A stretch of 64,000 bases of DNA from Monosporascus cannonballus (taxonomy: Eukaryota; Ascomycota; Sordariomycetes; Xylariales): contig QJNS01000322.1 of assembly GCA_004154925.1 (NCBI GenBank), positions 1 through 64,000 on the forward strand. The letters run 5' to 3'. The notes under the pieces are model-generated. The model made no database searches, was not told the origin of the DNA, and saw only the letters and a list, made by a program, of their open reading frames with translations. A program made the position numbers and the translations under genes. This document shows, piece by piece, positions 35,210-48,800 of the stretch (position 1 is its first letter; every line of letters starts with the position of its first letter).

Positions 35210-36468
35210 TTACCTAGCCTCGGAATAATCATTGAGCGCGACGCAGACGGCGCCCCGGTGGTGTCCATTATACTGGCGGATGACTTGTTGGCTGTGTAAC
35301 TCCCACAGGCGCGCGTAATGATCGCTACATGCCGTCACCAGGTACGCGCTGTCGGCGCTGAACGCGCAGTCCCAGACCCAGCGCTGGTGGCCCTGCAGGG
35401 TGGCCTCGAGAGGGAAGGGTTTTCCGCTCCCGCCGCTGCCGCTACTCATGCTGCCCACGGTTGCTCCTGGCGCCTCTAGGGCACTGGCGCTCGCGTCTAG
35501 CACCTTCTGGCCGTTGTAGGTGCCGTTGAGACTGCCGGGATTCGTCGGGCTCTCGGACGACGCGCTGTCCGGGGTAGTCGAGTCGGGATCAACGTCTACC
35601 ACCCAGATCTTTGCCGTGTGGTCTGCGCTGCATGTAGCGAGCTTCTTGACGTCGGGGGATAGTAAGATTCGCGTGATGTACTCTTTGTGTGCGGAGAATT
35701 GCGTCACGGGGAGGAGTTGGGTGCGTTCGTAGGTCTGGATGAGAGACCAGACGAAGACGTTGCCCTGTCATGCGACACATTGTTAGCAACGAAAATAGCG
35801 ATAATGGAGTAAGACGACGGAGATACGAAATATAGCAGGGACATACAGCATTGTTGGCAGCGCACAGCAACGAGCCGTCAGTAGCGACTGTAACGCTGGA
35901 CACTGAAACGTCCTCCTCGGGGATGAGCTGGTGGGAACAGTTATTCTCGGCGAGGTCCCAGACGCGAACACTACCGCCGCGATCGCAGCTGATGATCTCG
36001 CCCTGGTTAGGGTGGATGACGACGTCGTTGGCGGGGCTGCCGTGGTTATAGCTGCGCTGGACGGTACCGCTGCGCGTCTCCCAGATCTTGACGGTGCCGT
36101 CCTCGCTCGACGTTACCATCCACTTGCCCTCGCAGTGGAAGGCGACGCCGGTGATGTTGCCCGTGTGGCCCTCGAACGTCAGCAGCGGGTTCGGGTTCGT
36201 CGACTTGATGTCGAACAGCTTCACCGTGTGGTGGCCCGCCGCCGCCAGGAACCGCTTGTCCGGCGAAATGCACAGGCGGTTCACTTGTGAGTCTGGGTGT
36301 TGGATCGTCCGCGAACAGATCCCCGACAGCGCCTCCCAGAAGCGGATCGTGTGGTCGTAGCCGGCTGCATACGTCACGGGGTCGTCTCGGTCAGCTTCGG
36401 CTCTATTGTTTTTGTTGTGGGAGATATATAATGCGGGCATACTCACCCGTGCAGAGAATGACAGACAT
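35210..36468 (-). CDS. lst8: TOR complex subunit LST8 (seven-blade WD40 propeller)
   Basis: Three exons: 36447-36468, 35847-36364 and 35210-35764, giving 364 residues. Introns are 36365-36446 (GTGAGT..CAG) and 35765-35846 (GTATGT..CAG), both 82 bp. The tiny first exon encodes MSVILCT and joins to AGYDHTIRFWEALSG, the family N-terminus, which decides the start. Near-family-identical strings follow: SQVNRLCISPDKRFLAAAGH, WMVTSSEDGTVKIWE, VIHPNQGEIISCD, ATCSADHTAKIW, GHQRWVWDCAFSADSAYLVT and YNGHHRGAVCVALND. Lst8 binds the TOR kinase domain in TORC1 and TORC2 and is needed for growth signalling. Unusual: a Ser/Thr/Gly-rich insert of roughly 55 residues between blades 6 and 7, where yeast and animal proteins have a short loop. 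Ortholog names in fission yeast include wat1/pop3. Confidence 0.95.
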
Positions 36469-39400
36469 TTTGGATTCAATCACCAGCCCATCTCAATAGT
36501 CAAGGGAGAGGCTCGAAGTCGAAAGCTGTTTATCTCGAGATGCAGTTGAAGGCTGATAAGATAGATAATATAGATAAGATAAGAGTGGTGCTTCCCCACG
36601 CATTGCATTCACTACATGCCTATATGCATACATGCATATCTATGTATTAGATATATATACTAGCATCACTTATCAAGGTGCTGAGGTGCATATCAACAGG
36701 TTGCCACGGGATATTCTCTCAGTTGTTGGTCGATCTTTTGCGACTTCGCTTGATGGGTAATCCGATTCCATCTCACATCGTCCGTCCAAGTTCACTTTCA
36801 AGCATGTCAGGCATGTTACGCACAAGTTCATACTACCATAGCCGTCACAACACCACAGTGGGCCTGCGATATCCTCTCGCACTCTACCACTTGCCGTTTC
36901 AACGTGGAATAGACGGGCATGGCCTTCAAAGTCAGATCGAAATAAGCTGCCCCAATTACGACGAGGCAAAGTTTGTTCATTATTTCTCCGGAAACTTTTC
37001 TTCCCCTATATCACCAGTGCCGCATTTTTGTGGCAGCTGTTCTATGAGGTGATGCGGGTATCGCGGGCATCAGGTCACCTAGTCCAGTTTCTTGGTCTCG
37101 TCTCGCGCATTTCTTGCGTCATGGCTGGCTCTCTTACCTCCGCGGCGACGCCTCACCGTCTCGAATCCGCGAAAACCCTATCCGTCTTCCACTGATCGCC
37201 TTTGCAAGCAAGGTCTTGGGAAAAGTAGGCCGACGGCTACTTGCATGAAGCACCCTGTAGCACTGGGCTGCCTTCTTTGACCTTACCACGATATCTGCCC
37301 ACTAAGAGAGGAGAGATGTCGCTTTCTCTTTCCTTGCGAGTTTCCAACGGCACGACATCCCGCCAGGCACGTTGAATGCTTCTGTCCTGATTTGATCTCT
37401 CCGGGTGTCGCAAGCCCGTTAACCTGATGTGTTGTCACGCTGCAGAGTGCACTCACTCCGTATCAGCCGCCCTGGATGACGCTGCTAATCGTCAATGCCC
37501 GGCGCTTCGCAGCGGCAGCCAACCGTATGCATCCCAGACCTTGGATTTCTAATTGTGATAGGTCATGCGATTTTGAGATTTTCACGCCAATAGAATTTGC
37601 TGGGATTGCTCTCCCCGCATTATTATGCAGAATGCTTCTAGAAATTGGCTACTTGAAATTGGCTATGGAAATTCAACCCCTGGGCTGATACACAGGTAGG
37701 AAAGTCACAGGTCATTATTGTCTCCCACTCCAAAGTTGACCTTGTCCCATCGGTCAGCATCCGCTCAGGGCAGCGGACCGGATCACATATCTTCCCGGTC
37801 CCTTCCTAGCACCACACCATAGAGTACACGTCGAAGATCCGACGTACGAATGCTATTGCACAAGAACGACAGCCTGTTATTCCCGAGAACCTAACGTCCG
37901 GAGGGATAAGCGCCGAAATTCGTCTTGTGGAGAGTTCTCACTAAACCACCCTGCAAGGCCGACAGGTCAGGACAAGAGAGTTACAGTCAGAAATTCTGCG
38001 TGCCACACCAATTTGGCCTGAATATTCTTCTAACGGTCCGAGCGTCTCTGATTGTTGCCGACTTTCGCTTGTCCACCGTCCCGTGAATGTCTTTGCGACC
38101 CCCCGTCATGGCCATGGTCATGGTCGTGTGAGTGGTTTGACATGCCGTTGGAGATGTATGCATTCGTCCCATTGCGATGATTGGAACACGTGCAAGGTAC
38201 CATTTTCACGCCGGTCCCCCTACATTCTTGACAGTTCTTTCTCCTATAGCCGTTCAGTCTTTGGTTGGAGCTAGGAAGCTTTTAACCTTGATATACTCAC
38301 AGCTTCGCGCTGCCCATACATGTCGGGCATGTGTGCGGGAGCTGTCCACCCCCAATACCATAACAGACGTGTGGATCGGTACTGTAGGCGGAGTGTGCCA
38401 TCTTCTCAACTTCTATATTATTCGTCGTTCTTCAGAAGTCGAGTTTTCGATCTGGTCAAGGCTGATAACTTGAACACCCTCCGAACGAGAGGGGAGCTCT
38501 ACTTATACACAGATCACAGCCCATATCGATATGTTGTTGCAAATCGTTGGTCGATGAGAGACATACGGTAGTCATCACTAGCCAATACGGATGATTCGCC
38601 TATCTTCACAACGCTGCACAAGTAATTCTAAGAAGCATCCTATCATCATGGAGCGCGGGCTTCAGTACCCCCGAGAGACCGGATCATGAGACGCCTGCAG
38701 CTGTTCTTGGACGCCACGCGATGCAAGAAAAGAAGGCAACCATCACTACGATAAGTCCAATGACCCGGCCTTCCAAACTCCAGCCAGTCATGATGAAGGC
38801 GCCGAGTTCGACCTGAAGTCTGCGTTGCTAGTGCCATGGAGCCACGCCGGATTTTACAGAGAGTTGCACACCGAAGCCGAGATCTGCTGATGCTGCAATC
38901 TCCTGTCTCCCGATCAAAGACATTGTGCTGACACTACCTAGCGGTGAGTCAACGCAGCCAGTGCCGCTGTCGGCGACCAAGTGTTCTTGGTTTCTATGCT
39001 GAAGCACCTCTTTGAAGTCAAATGTGTGAGGTTCGATACCGATCATGCGGTTATCGCTAGAAAAAAAATACCACTGAGCCTGTCGAAATCTCATGCGCAT
39101 ACGGGACGCTGCATGTGTCCACCATGCCGAGTCTCATGGCGTATGTTAGCCATTGTCCTATGGGGACACGTATCTTGTGTCGCCATATGGTTAGTAGGGT
39201 AGTGGAAATGAAAGCGGTGACGGCCCCTGACCCAGGCAGTGATGTGATGTTGTGCGCATCTCAATTGCGCAAAGATCACACGTTCCGGGAACAGATGTTT
39301 CCCGGTCGGTTACCCGAAAGGTACGCACCCCGGAGCATGGAAGCGCTGAACTGAGCCTCGCCTGTGTTTGACCGGCTGACGGGCAACAGAAACCACTTGC

Positions 39401-42400
39401 AGTGTGGTTACCCCCCTTCTCATTCGACGGTCGGAGACTACCGCAGTAGTATGATATCTGTTTATGCTTTGGGTGAAGCGCATAGCTGGGCCAAAACGGC
39501 GTGTTGCTGAAGCGAGCCGACGGAGAGGTTCGTACACCAGTCAACGACATCGTTGGGCATTGTGGTCGTACAACTGGAACCTTGTCAAATTCAACCTCAG
39601 TTCGTCTTATCGAGCGAATCTTGCACTTATCAATATCTCCATCCTCTGAATTGCAACCCGGCTACCTTCACCGCTTCTAACCTATCGATATGGGACTCAT
39701 ACAATCCTAGTGACAAGGGCTTTCTGCAGCCACCCTCCACAGTTACACTTACGACAGGTCGGAGCTCTTCTGCTGAAAGAAGACCAAGGAGGGCTTTCAC
39801 TCCTCCCTAGACTTGGTACATCGCGGGCAACAAATCATAAACGATGGATCTAACTCCGGGATTACGAGGCTCGGGGTTGCTAATGACGTCAATGGGACAA
39901 TAGCGCCTATGCCGGCGTGGATGAAAGATCACGCAGCCTTGCCCTGTGGTGAAACACGACGAGATACGACGCGTCGAAAGGGGTTCGCGACATTTTGTGT
40001 CTGAGAAGCCAAGTTGTCGTCAAGAAAAACGACCAATTCCAAGCGTACATTGGAGCATCAGCAGCTCAATATTCTACTCCGCCAGCTGTATGCACCCACT
40101 CGAACATATCTTGTACTATGCCCTCACCGGCTCAAACGATCACACCATCATGCTTCGACAGTTTGCGTTATCTTTCAGCTCAGTTCGGCATTCTCGGGCT
40201 ACAACAGCATCGTCCAGGGTGTATTAATGGTATCGGAAAACGGCGCGTCGCCTGGCTACTCAGTTACCAATAGTTCTAACGCTCTCAACGCGGCCTCCTA
40301 TTGCCTAATTCGCAATGAGCGTCTTCTCTTGTGTGTTGATGCCTCTGGAAGCTGGCGGTTATACGAATAAGGCCCAGGGCCTCATGATCCTGTGGCCTGA
40401 GAGATCATGGTGATGCTTTAAGACGGCCGCACATGCTTTCACTATAGCTTATTAATACTGAAAGCCCTATCGTCTGCTCCTGGTCGAAAAGGGGTCGCAG
40501 TAGTTAAACTGGAGACCCTGGTTTATGCAATATACATCATTTGCCCTTCGGGGTGACCCTCCGTATTGGAAGAACTGGGGCACCTTTTCAAATATCCCTG
40601 ATGTCAAAGATATGTCCCAAGTATCACAAGAACGACATGATGCAACACCAGCCCCAAGCAGAATGGCACCAAGATGTTCACATGTGGAACACATGATCAG
40701 CTTGACCACAAACGAAGACAGGCTCCATCCCTAGGTTACGGTACCGGAACTAACAGTGAAGATTGTAACCCTAAGGAGACCGCGTACCGTAACTAAATCT
40801 GTCCCGCTGGGGATTTTCTTAACCCCCTTTTCTGAAAATGATTGGCCCTGTCCTCTCGGCGTGATGCACGACATTCTTGGCTGGTATGGATTCATTCCAC
40901 CGACCAGACCTTGAGCGGCCCTTGCGCAATGGCACCTCCATTTCAGGACTGATTACTGATAGCTCACCGAGCCAGGAAGTTTGCCAGGTCCCACAACTCA
41001 TGAGCAAGTTGTACCGCGGGCCGCATCTCTTGCACTACGCCCGTCTGCCCTTAGACGTGTTCAGACGGTAAAATATCCCTCCTCGTTGCTTCTTGCGCTG
41101 CGCTTTTAGGCTCGAACACTATTCTCCTGGTGAAACCTGAGCACCAAACTTGTATCTCGACCTGAGCTGTGCGTCCACTCTGTGAGCCATCAACTGCTGT
41201 GGATTTATCTGACACGCCATACTATATCCTTGCCTCAGGGGTCTACACTCACCGCAAAGAGATCCGGTTTGAGTGGCGGTCATTTTGTTGATCTCTTATG
41301 ATAAAAAAGAAAAATGCCCCTTTAAAGTATTTAGGTTAACTTGCGCAAGAACGTTCTCCTGCCACCTGCTATAGCTTTTCAGAGGAAGGGGTCAAATTCG
41401 CACCATGGTCGCCTTGACACCGTGCGGTTGCTCCAACGACGTCCCGAGGTCTCCACAGCCTAGATGATTTTTATATCGCCCGCCGCATTAGCCCATATGC
41501 TTTCGGGATCCAGGCGACAGTTGTCCCTTCCTACTTACACGATCTTGCGCTGGTTGGGACTCTCGGACTTCTGTTTTGTATAGGTTCGTTATTTCTCACC
41601 GTACTTTTTCTAGAGTCCGCTGATGTCCTGTTCTGTGAACGGAGGGAGGCGAGTACTTGCCACTGCTGTGGTAATACTGACCTAGCCACATAACATGAGT
41701 AACAACTTCGCTAGTGGGTTATGACTCGCAAAACTTGTGCTCCTGTCCATTATGTCATAAGGGCCACTTTTCATTTAATGCAAATTTTGAAGAACGTTAG
41801 ATGGTGCGTTGGCGGAAACAGGGGAATGCCATCATCTCGTACAAGTTACGACTTTACTATCGGATACCGTTGCCTGTCTTCCTTTGAGGCCCAACTAAAA
41901 AATTATCGGAATCTATTGCGAATTGGTATACTTATGGACCAACTATCAGGGTTGATTCAGCTTGAAACCCCCCAGCGGGCGAATCTACGCTTGGCATTAC
42001 GGAGAATTTCACACCGCGGCGAGCGCGTTGTGATCATCCAGCGAATAGAAAATGCCGTATTCGCAGGGAGGCTCGGCGGAGAGCGAGGACATTATACAAA
42101 AGCTTTTTGCCCGCCGCCGCTGCCAAGAAACCGTCGCGGCTCCTCCAAGTACCGGCCTTGGCGAGCTAATCCGCAAGGAAAATTCTCAGAGCCGCCGCGG
42201 CGTGCCGAGATATTCGACGTTTTGGGCAAGAGACCGGTTGGCCGCATACTTGGCAAGCCCGGAAACATGAATGTTCGTAGACTAAACGCGCCAAACATGT
42301 CCCTAAGAACCCTACTCGGATATGAACCAGAGATTCAGCAGGCCTCTCACCCGGGCCTTACGTGTTTGATCCTTAACTGCACCCTGTAGCGCACAGGGCA

Positions 42401-43326
42401 GGCTCTCTCGTTCGCCAATCTAGCTTACTAGCGGGATCTCAACATGGGTGGCGCGGTGAGGGAAGATGCGGCTCAGGAGTTTTTCTCGGAGACTGTGTGG
42501 GATCGCTCGGTCACATTTTTTGATCCTTCAAGCCTCTGCTTGGCTGCCTCGTCCCGCTAAGCTAATTATTTACTCCACCGCCCTGTTGAATCCCCACTAC
42601 CCTTTCAAGGAGGCCCGCCGGAGATCGTCATAGTTCTCCACTCTTCCGGTCTCCCGGCTCCGCTAATCAACAACAAGGTGTTGCTATCTATACAAAAATC
42701 TCGGTTTTGCCCACCAGTGAGGCAGGGATCATACCTGGACCCTGAATACAGCTAGTCAAGCCTTTTCGCGTTGAGCGTGGGATATCGAAAGACTACGAAG
42801 CATTCGTAATTACGACAAGGACGACAAGAGGCACAAGAGGACTCTCATTCGGTACTCGCCTATTCCAAGACCTCTAGTATCACAGACTCCGGGGGCCGGG
42901 GTTGAATCATGCCACAACTCCCATGGCCCCGTCGACTGAGTTATATTCTGAGCTACCCGTAGGTGGGCCATTGGTGGCAATACTGACTCAGGGAGTAGGG
43001 ACTTGGAATTTCCCTCAGCCCCTCCAACTGGGCCTTTTGTTCCTGGAAGGGTCTCCGCCGCAGTGGGCATTATGATGACATTATTCGGTCTTTGCTCGGA
43101 CACACAAACACTTTGCCAACCCCAGGCCCCAGGACCCTTATATCTGGGAGTGACATGGTTGTTCTCAGCAACGGTCTTACTCTACGATATAAATCACCCC
43201 GCCTTCCCCGGATGAAACCACTGGACTCTATTGTCCTACCCAGACTGAACCCCAGAGAAGCCTGGTCAGAACGCACCAGCCAGCAGTCCTACAATAGTCT
43301 GCAGAGTCTCCGGAGTAACCTTCAAC
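36469..43326. other. 6.9-kb region without a supportable gene
   Basis: Mixed composition and many short frames on all strands, none with a domain, codon bias or convincing splice context. The longest is 222 codons at 41721-42389 on the plus strand, unrecognised and rich in Arg/Gly, which I regard as probably non-coding. The region may hold decayed transposon sequence or a non-coding transcript. Confidence 0.4.
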
Positions 43327-45045
43327 ATGGGACACACGGACAGCGCCGATGGCGTGCCTCACTATTGGGGCGTGACCGGCCGCAGAGTGCAACAGCTGGT
43401 CACCGCCGTCGCAACGACTGATTTCTTGCTCTTCGGTTACGATCAGGGCGTCATGTCCGGTATCATCTCGGCCCCCGCCTTCACGCACGATTTCCCCGAG
43501 GTCGACGGAGACAGCAACTGGGAAGGCTTCGTCGTCTCGATCTACGCTGTTGGCTGCTTTCTCGGTGCCTGCTTCATCCTTACGTTCGGCGACCATCTCG
43601 GCCGTCGCCGGTCTATATTCCTCGGTGCTTGTGTCATGATCGTCGGTGTCATCATCCAGATCGCTGCCGTCCCTCCTTCTAGTGGTGCGACCGCGCAGTT
43701 CATCATAGGACGGTGTATAACGGGTATAGGCAACGGCATCAACACCTCGACGATTCCGACCTACCAAGCAGAGTAAGTACTTGTCAACCAACAGTGTCAC
43801 GGCTGATGCAGTAGATGCTAATTTGTCCCGCCCAGATGCTCTCAGTCGCATAATCGTGGAAAACTCATTTGCATTGAAGGTGGTAACGTCGCGATCGGCA
43901 CTTTGATCGCGTACTGGATCGACTATGGCTGCACATACGGGCCTCACGCCTTCGTCTGGCGGTTTCCCATCGCCTTCCAGTGCGTCTTCGCCATCATCGT
44001 TATCGTCCTGATGCTGCGCCTCCCTGAATCCCCCCGGTGGCTCCTCACGAAAGACCGGAACGACGAGGCTGCCACGGTCCTGGGGGCGCTGAGCGGCGTG
44101 CCCCGTGATGATGCCTATGTCCGGACGCAGATGACCGTCATCACCACCGCCATCCGTAACTCGGGCCACGCGGGCGGCGTCACGCCGATCGGGGAGCTCT
44201 TCACCAACGGCAAGACGCAGCACTTCCGCCGCCTCATCCTCGGCGCCTCGTCCCAGATGATGCAGCAGCTGTCTGGATGCAACGCCGTCATCTACTACTT
44301 CCCCATCTTGTTCCAGACGTCCATCGGCACCTCGCACAACCTGGCGCTGTTGCTGGGCGGCATCAACATGGTCGTCTATTCCATTTTCGCCACGACGTCC
44401 TGGTCCGTCGTCGAGCGCATCGGGCGCCGCAAGCTCTTCCTCATCGGTACCGTCGGCCAGTGCCTGTCCATGGTGCTCACCTTCGCTGCCCTGATCCCCG
44501 GCACCCCGAGCGCCGCGCGCGGCGCCGCCGTCGGCCTCTTCACCTACATCGCCTTCTTCGGCGCCACGTGGCTGCCGCTGCCGTGGCTGTACCCCGCCGA
44601 GATCAACCCGCTCAAGACGCGCGCGAAGGCCAACGCCGTGTCGACCGTCTCAAACTGGCTGTGGAACTTCTTCATCGTCATGGTCACCCCCGTCATGGTG
44701 AGCAACCTCGGTCGCAGCGGCTGGGGCACCTACCTGTTCTTCGCCGTGCTCAACGCCATCTTCTTCCCCATCATCTTCTTCTTCTACCCCGAGACGGCTG
44801 GCCGCACCCTCGAGGAGATCGACCTCATCTTCGCCAAGGGCCACCTCGAGAACAAGAGCTACGTGCACGCGGCCAAGGAGCTGCCCCAGCTCAGCGAGGC
44901 GGAGGTCCATGAGAAGGCCCGCGAGTACGGCTTCCACTCCACCGACGAGGAGGCCCGCGCCAGTTTTTCCGAGCGCGAGGAGAAGGACGTCAGCGAGTCG
45001 CCCGGCTTCGCCGTCAACGACCTCAGGGAGGGAGCCCAGGCTTAA
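43327..45045 (+). CDS. MFS sugar transporter (hexose-type sugar porter)
   Basis: Two exons, 43327-43772 and 43836-45045, with a 63-bp intron (GTAAGT..CAG). The join reads TYQAECSQSHNRGKL, giving 551 residues. Twelve membrane segments are expected. Sugar-porter signatures: FGYDQGVMSG in helix 1, GDHLGRRRS after helix 2, LPESPRWLL at the central loop, QQLSGCNAVIYYFP in helix 7, ERIGRRKLF, WLYPAEINPLKTRAKANA and FYPETAGRTLEEID. These place it in the proton-coupled fungal hexose/sugar porter family at the plasma membrane. The exact sugar is not readable from sequence. The hydrophilic tail after ~480 is acidic. The start ATG lies in an ACATGG context and precedes a short hydrophilic N-terminus typical of the family. 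Confidence 0.92.
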
Positions 45046-45841
45046 GAGCTCTCCTTTCTTACCACCAACATGCCTTACCTGCTGCTCTAGTGGCAGTGTC
45101 CAAGGCGTGGAGAGCGTTGCTTTTATGAAAACATCATGATCCAACCACCGGTATCCGGCTTGCCCCGATCTCGTTGCCCACATGGCGACAACCCCGGAGG
45201 CTCCCTTGACGACGGCTCAAAGCTCTTTTATGACAGGATTACATGCTCATCAGGGATGAGAGAAAGGGAAACGAACTCAAAATACATCGGCTTTGGATGG
45301 CCGTGTTTCATGACGGGATTTCAGGTGGGATTTCCTCTTTTTGCAACCATATACCAAATGATACCCATTGGTTCACCATAGAGTTGGGCCAAATGCATGA
45401 ATGTGGGGGAGATGTTGTAATCTTGATAGATATGCGAAGGTTTATTTCGGATTTGGAAAGTCAGAAAGAGTACCAAGAGCCAGAAAGACTCCAGACCGTT
45501 TGGAAGGGTTGGTCTTGATAGAATTTGCTTAGATGCTAGATTTACTAGACTACATGGAATTCACGAATAGATCTGATACATACGACTTTCGAATGACTAA
45601 TAGTGAATGATTATAAACGCGTCTAGGGGCAGGAGTAAGTGTATAAAGGGGTGGATAAAGATCTATCTTAAGGACCTAAGACCTGGAGCCTACTTATATG
45701 AAAATAGCCACATTCCATAACTTTCAATGCATGTGCACCCATGAACCCATACAAATTTGTCCTTCTCTCTTCTGTCTCGAAGTTCTCGAACAAGAAGGCC
45801 CGCAAAACTTTCGCTGAACCCTGTACTCTAAATCTAGACGG
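45046..45841. other. Intergenic between the convergent transporter and second NLR
   Basis: Holds the 3' ends of two convergent genes. No further gene or repeat seen. Confidence 0.5.
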
Positions 45842-48800
45842 CTAGTCTTGTAACTGGGATTGCGCGGAGTGACAGCGCTGCAGTTGTCCGGTATGATAAA
45901 GCTCCTCTAATATCGTTCCCAGTGGATTGTCGGACATTTGATCCCTTTCCCGGAGCCAATCGTTAAACGCTTTCGCTAAGCTGTCCGCTCCGTCCGACGA
46001 CGAAAGGCGTAGGCGTTCCCCTGGTGACTGATCGGGGAAGACGTAAGAAAACCTAATCAGATCCGATCGATCATACTCCCCAAGGCTAGTCCGTAAATTC
46101 ACCCCTCCCGCTTTACCGAGATGGTCGAAGATACCTGAAAACCAGGCGGTGTGTACGCTGAACACGGCAGAATAGGTACGACTGGAACTGAAAATTCCAT
46201 CCTTGTCCAGATATCCGGCAGGCTCTCGGAGTCTAAACTCAATGTTTATTGTCTGTGTAGCCGGCTTGCCGTTGCCATGGCCGTCCAATACTTTTCGATA
46301 TTCTTCGATCTCCTCGATGAATGCTCCAACAGCTCTGTCTGCCTGGGCATCATCGCAAGTCATAAGCAGTTGGTGGCAGAGAAATTCAAAGAGCTTGATA
46401 TAAAAGAGATCACATGCAGTCCCGCCGAAAACTGCAAAATCCGAAAATTCCCCCGACCGCGAAGGAGTTGCCGTGTGGGGGTCAGCACCGTCATCAAGGA
46501 GCCATTGGATGCTCTCAAACTGTCGGCGATAAAGTTCAGCCACAATTAGCGTAAATAATACATTAAAGACAAAAAATGTGGTGTTTGGAGGAAGCGCGGG
46601 CAGGCTGGACATTACTCTATGTCGTAAATTTGCCATTTCGAGCCCAGAGGAAGACATATATGTGCAACAATGGACAAGCACCTCGTTCACTCCTTTTAAG
46701 GAGGAAGTACTGCCAACTTCCTTGGGGAGAGAGAACTTGAGCCATTCAGCCCTCAGGTGAGATAATATTGTCACAACCCCAGCGGCGGCAGCCTCGCGAA
46801 AAATTTTCTGAGCCCATACTGGGTTTCGGCTATGCGGAGGTGTCCACTCTTGGCATTGGTTGATCAGATGTGTTTCTTCTTCTTCCAATTCGAATATGAT
46901 CGAGGCTGTATTTGAATGTAGCAAATCCTCGACCGGCGGTTTTGGCGAGAGATCAGGCGGTACTTCGAGGTATCTCGCAGCCCGAATATAGGCGGAGATC
47001 CTATATGCGTTGACCACAGCAAGCCGTTTTTCTTTTTCTAATCTGCGGTCCGAGCTGAGTATATGCCGACCATCATCAGTGTTCAGCAGAAATTCACGCG
47101 CGGATCGGTGGACAAGGCCGAGCGACCGATGGAAAGGATCAACACTCCCACGGGAGTGAATCTCGACAAGGCCGCAACTCCTAGCGCATAACCACGCTTC
47201 ATACGTCTCAAATATGCGCATCTGATCCTCAGCGGAATAATACCCCTGAGTTTTAATGAGGCGCCAAAGTTCTTCTCGAAGGCCTTGATGAGTTGCTGTC
47301 AGATAGTTCAGTAACTGAAAACCATACCCTTTCGTATTCAAGACCAGCCAGAAGATCTCGGCGGCTTCCTCCTTGAAACGCGGCCAGTCTGCATTTTGTT
47401 TCTCCCACATCTGCTTATACAGGCCATTGAGGCTCGGTGGAAATTCTTCGAGCTGCTTGCAAAGCATCGACCACGTATCCAGATTATGCATGCTCCGGAG
47501 AAGATCTTTGATTGCAAGGACCGCCCATAAAAAGACTCCTTCGGATCCCCGGACAAGATCCCGTAGGAAGTCTTGGTAGGCTTTCTCTGAAGCGTGCAAA
47601 TAGCCCATAGATTCTTTCAATCTGTCTTCGGCGTAGGCATGGATGGCTTTATAAGTGAGATCCTGCACACGCAACATTGGGTGGCACCCTAGATATCGGC
47701 GAAACAGGTTCTCTGGCCGGCTAGATGCGCACACCTTTACGGTTGGAAGATTCCCCAGAGATGCTACTTGTTGGACGACAGCATCTCTCTCTTCGGACAC
47801 TATTTCGTCGAGCCCGTCGAGAAACAAGCAGAAAGCCGAGCTCCCAAAGCAAAGGCATTCGTGTAAGACTCCCGAAAGTTCTTCCAGTGACCAGTCATGC
47901 TCGGAAAGCTTCTTCGAGAGCTCTGGCCGTTTTTGAAGCATGCTTTCCAATATAGCAGTATCACTTTCAAGTATCTGGTGTAATAAAGTCCTGTAGCATC
48001 CTCGAAGTTGCTTCTGTAAAGCGTTCGCACCTAGTTCAAAGAAGAAGAACCTGCATATCTGCACGGGAGTCTTCCGCGTCTCGAGATATTTGGTAGTTCG
48101 ACGGTCTCGGACCAAGAATTTCATGAGCGTGCTTTTGCCGCTCCCCGGGTTGCCACTGACCCAGAAAATCGACTGGTCGGACTTCAGCCACTGCACGAAT
48201 TGACATTTTACTCCACTGGCAAGGGGCTCCTCCGAGAATATCCAGTCCACGGTATCGTTTGAAGCCATCTCGATCGCGTTTTCTCGTTCATTCATTTCGC
48301 GAAACCACAAGGTAGATAGGATCTGCTTTTGTGTTTCTTCGGCCTGGCGTCGCGACGATCGCGTCACTAATCTAGTTTCTAAGGTCTCTATCCGGGCTCT
48401 CGTCTGCGCTGCCTCGGAAGTGATATGTGCACGCGTCGCCTGAGCCTCGGCGGAGACCAGTTCAGACATGGTCCTCTTGCCCTCGGACCATCGGTCGATG
48501 AACTGCTTCATGTCGTCGTGCAGGCCCGTGTATCTTTCCTCCGAGCGGGCGTGGGCTGCTTGAGTTGACGAACAGATGCGGCTCAAGAATTCCGAGTTCA
48601 TGACATTTCGGGTCCCATCGATTCTCTGTTCCAGGGACGCAATCTGTCCTTTGCGGTAGAGCTTGTACGCCAAGACGGCCTTCAGTCGCCTAGACGCGCC
48701 TGAAGAAGTTGTCGTAACCTTCTGAAGCACTCCTTGTAGCTCTTTCGTGTCTCTGGCCAGGTCAGACGCAAGGCTCTTCAGCCTGTTTCTGGCCTGCAGA

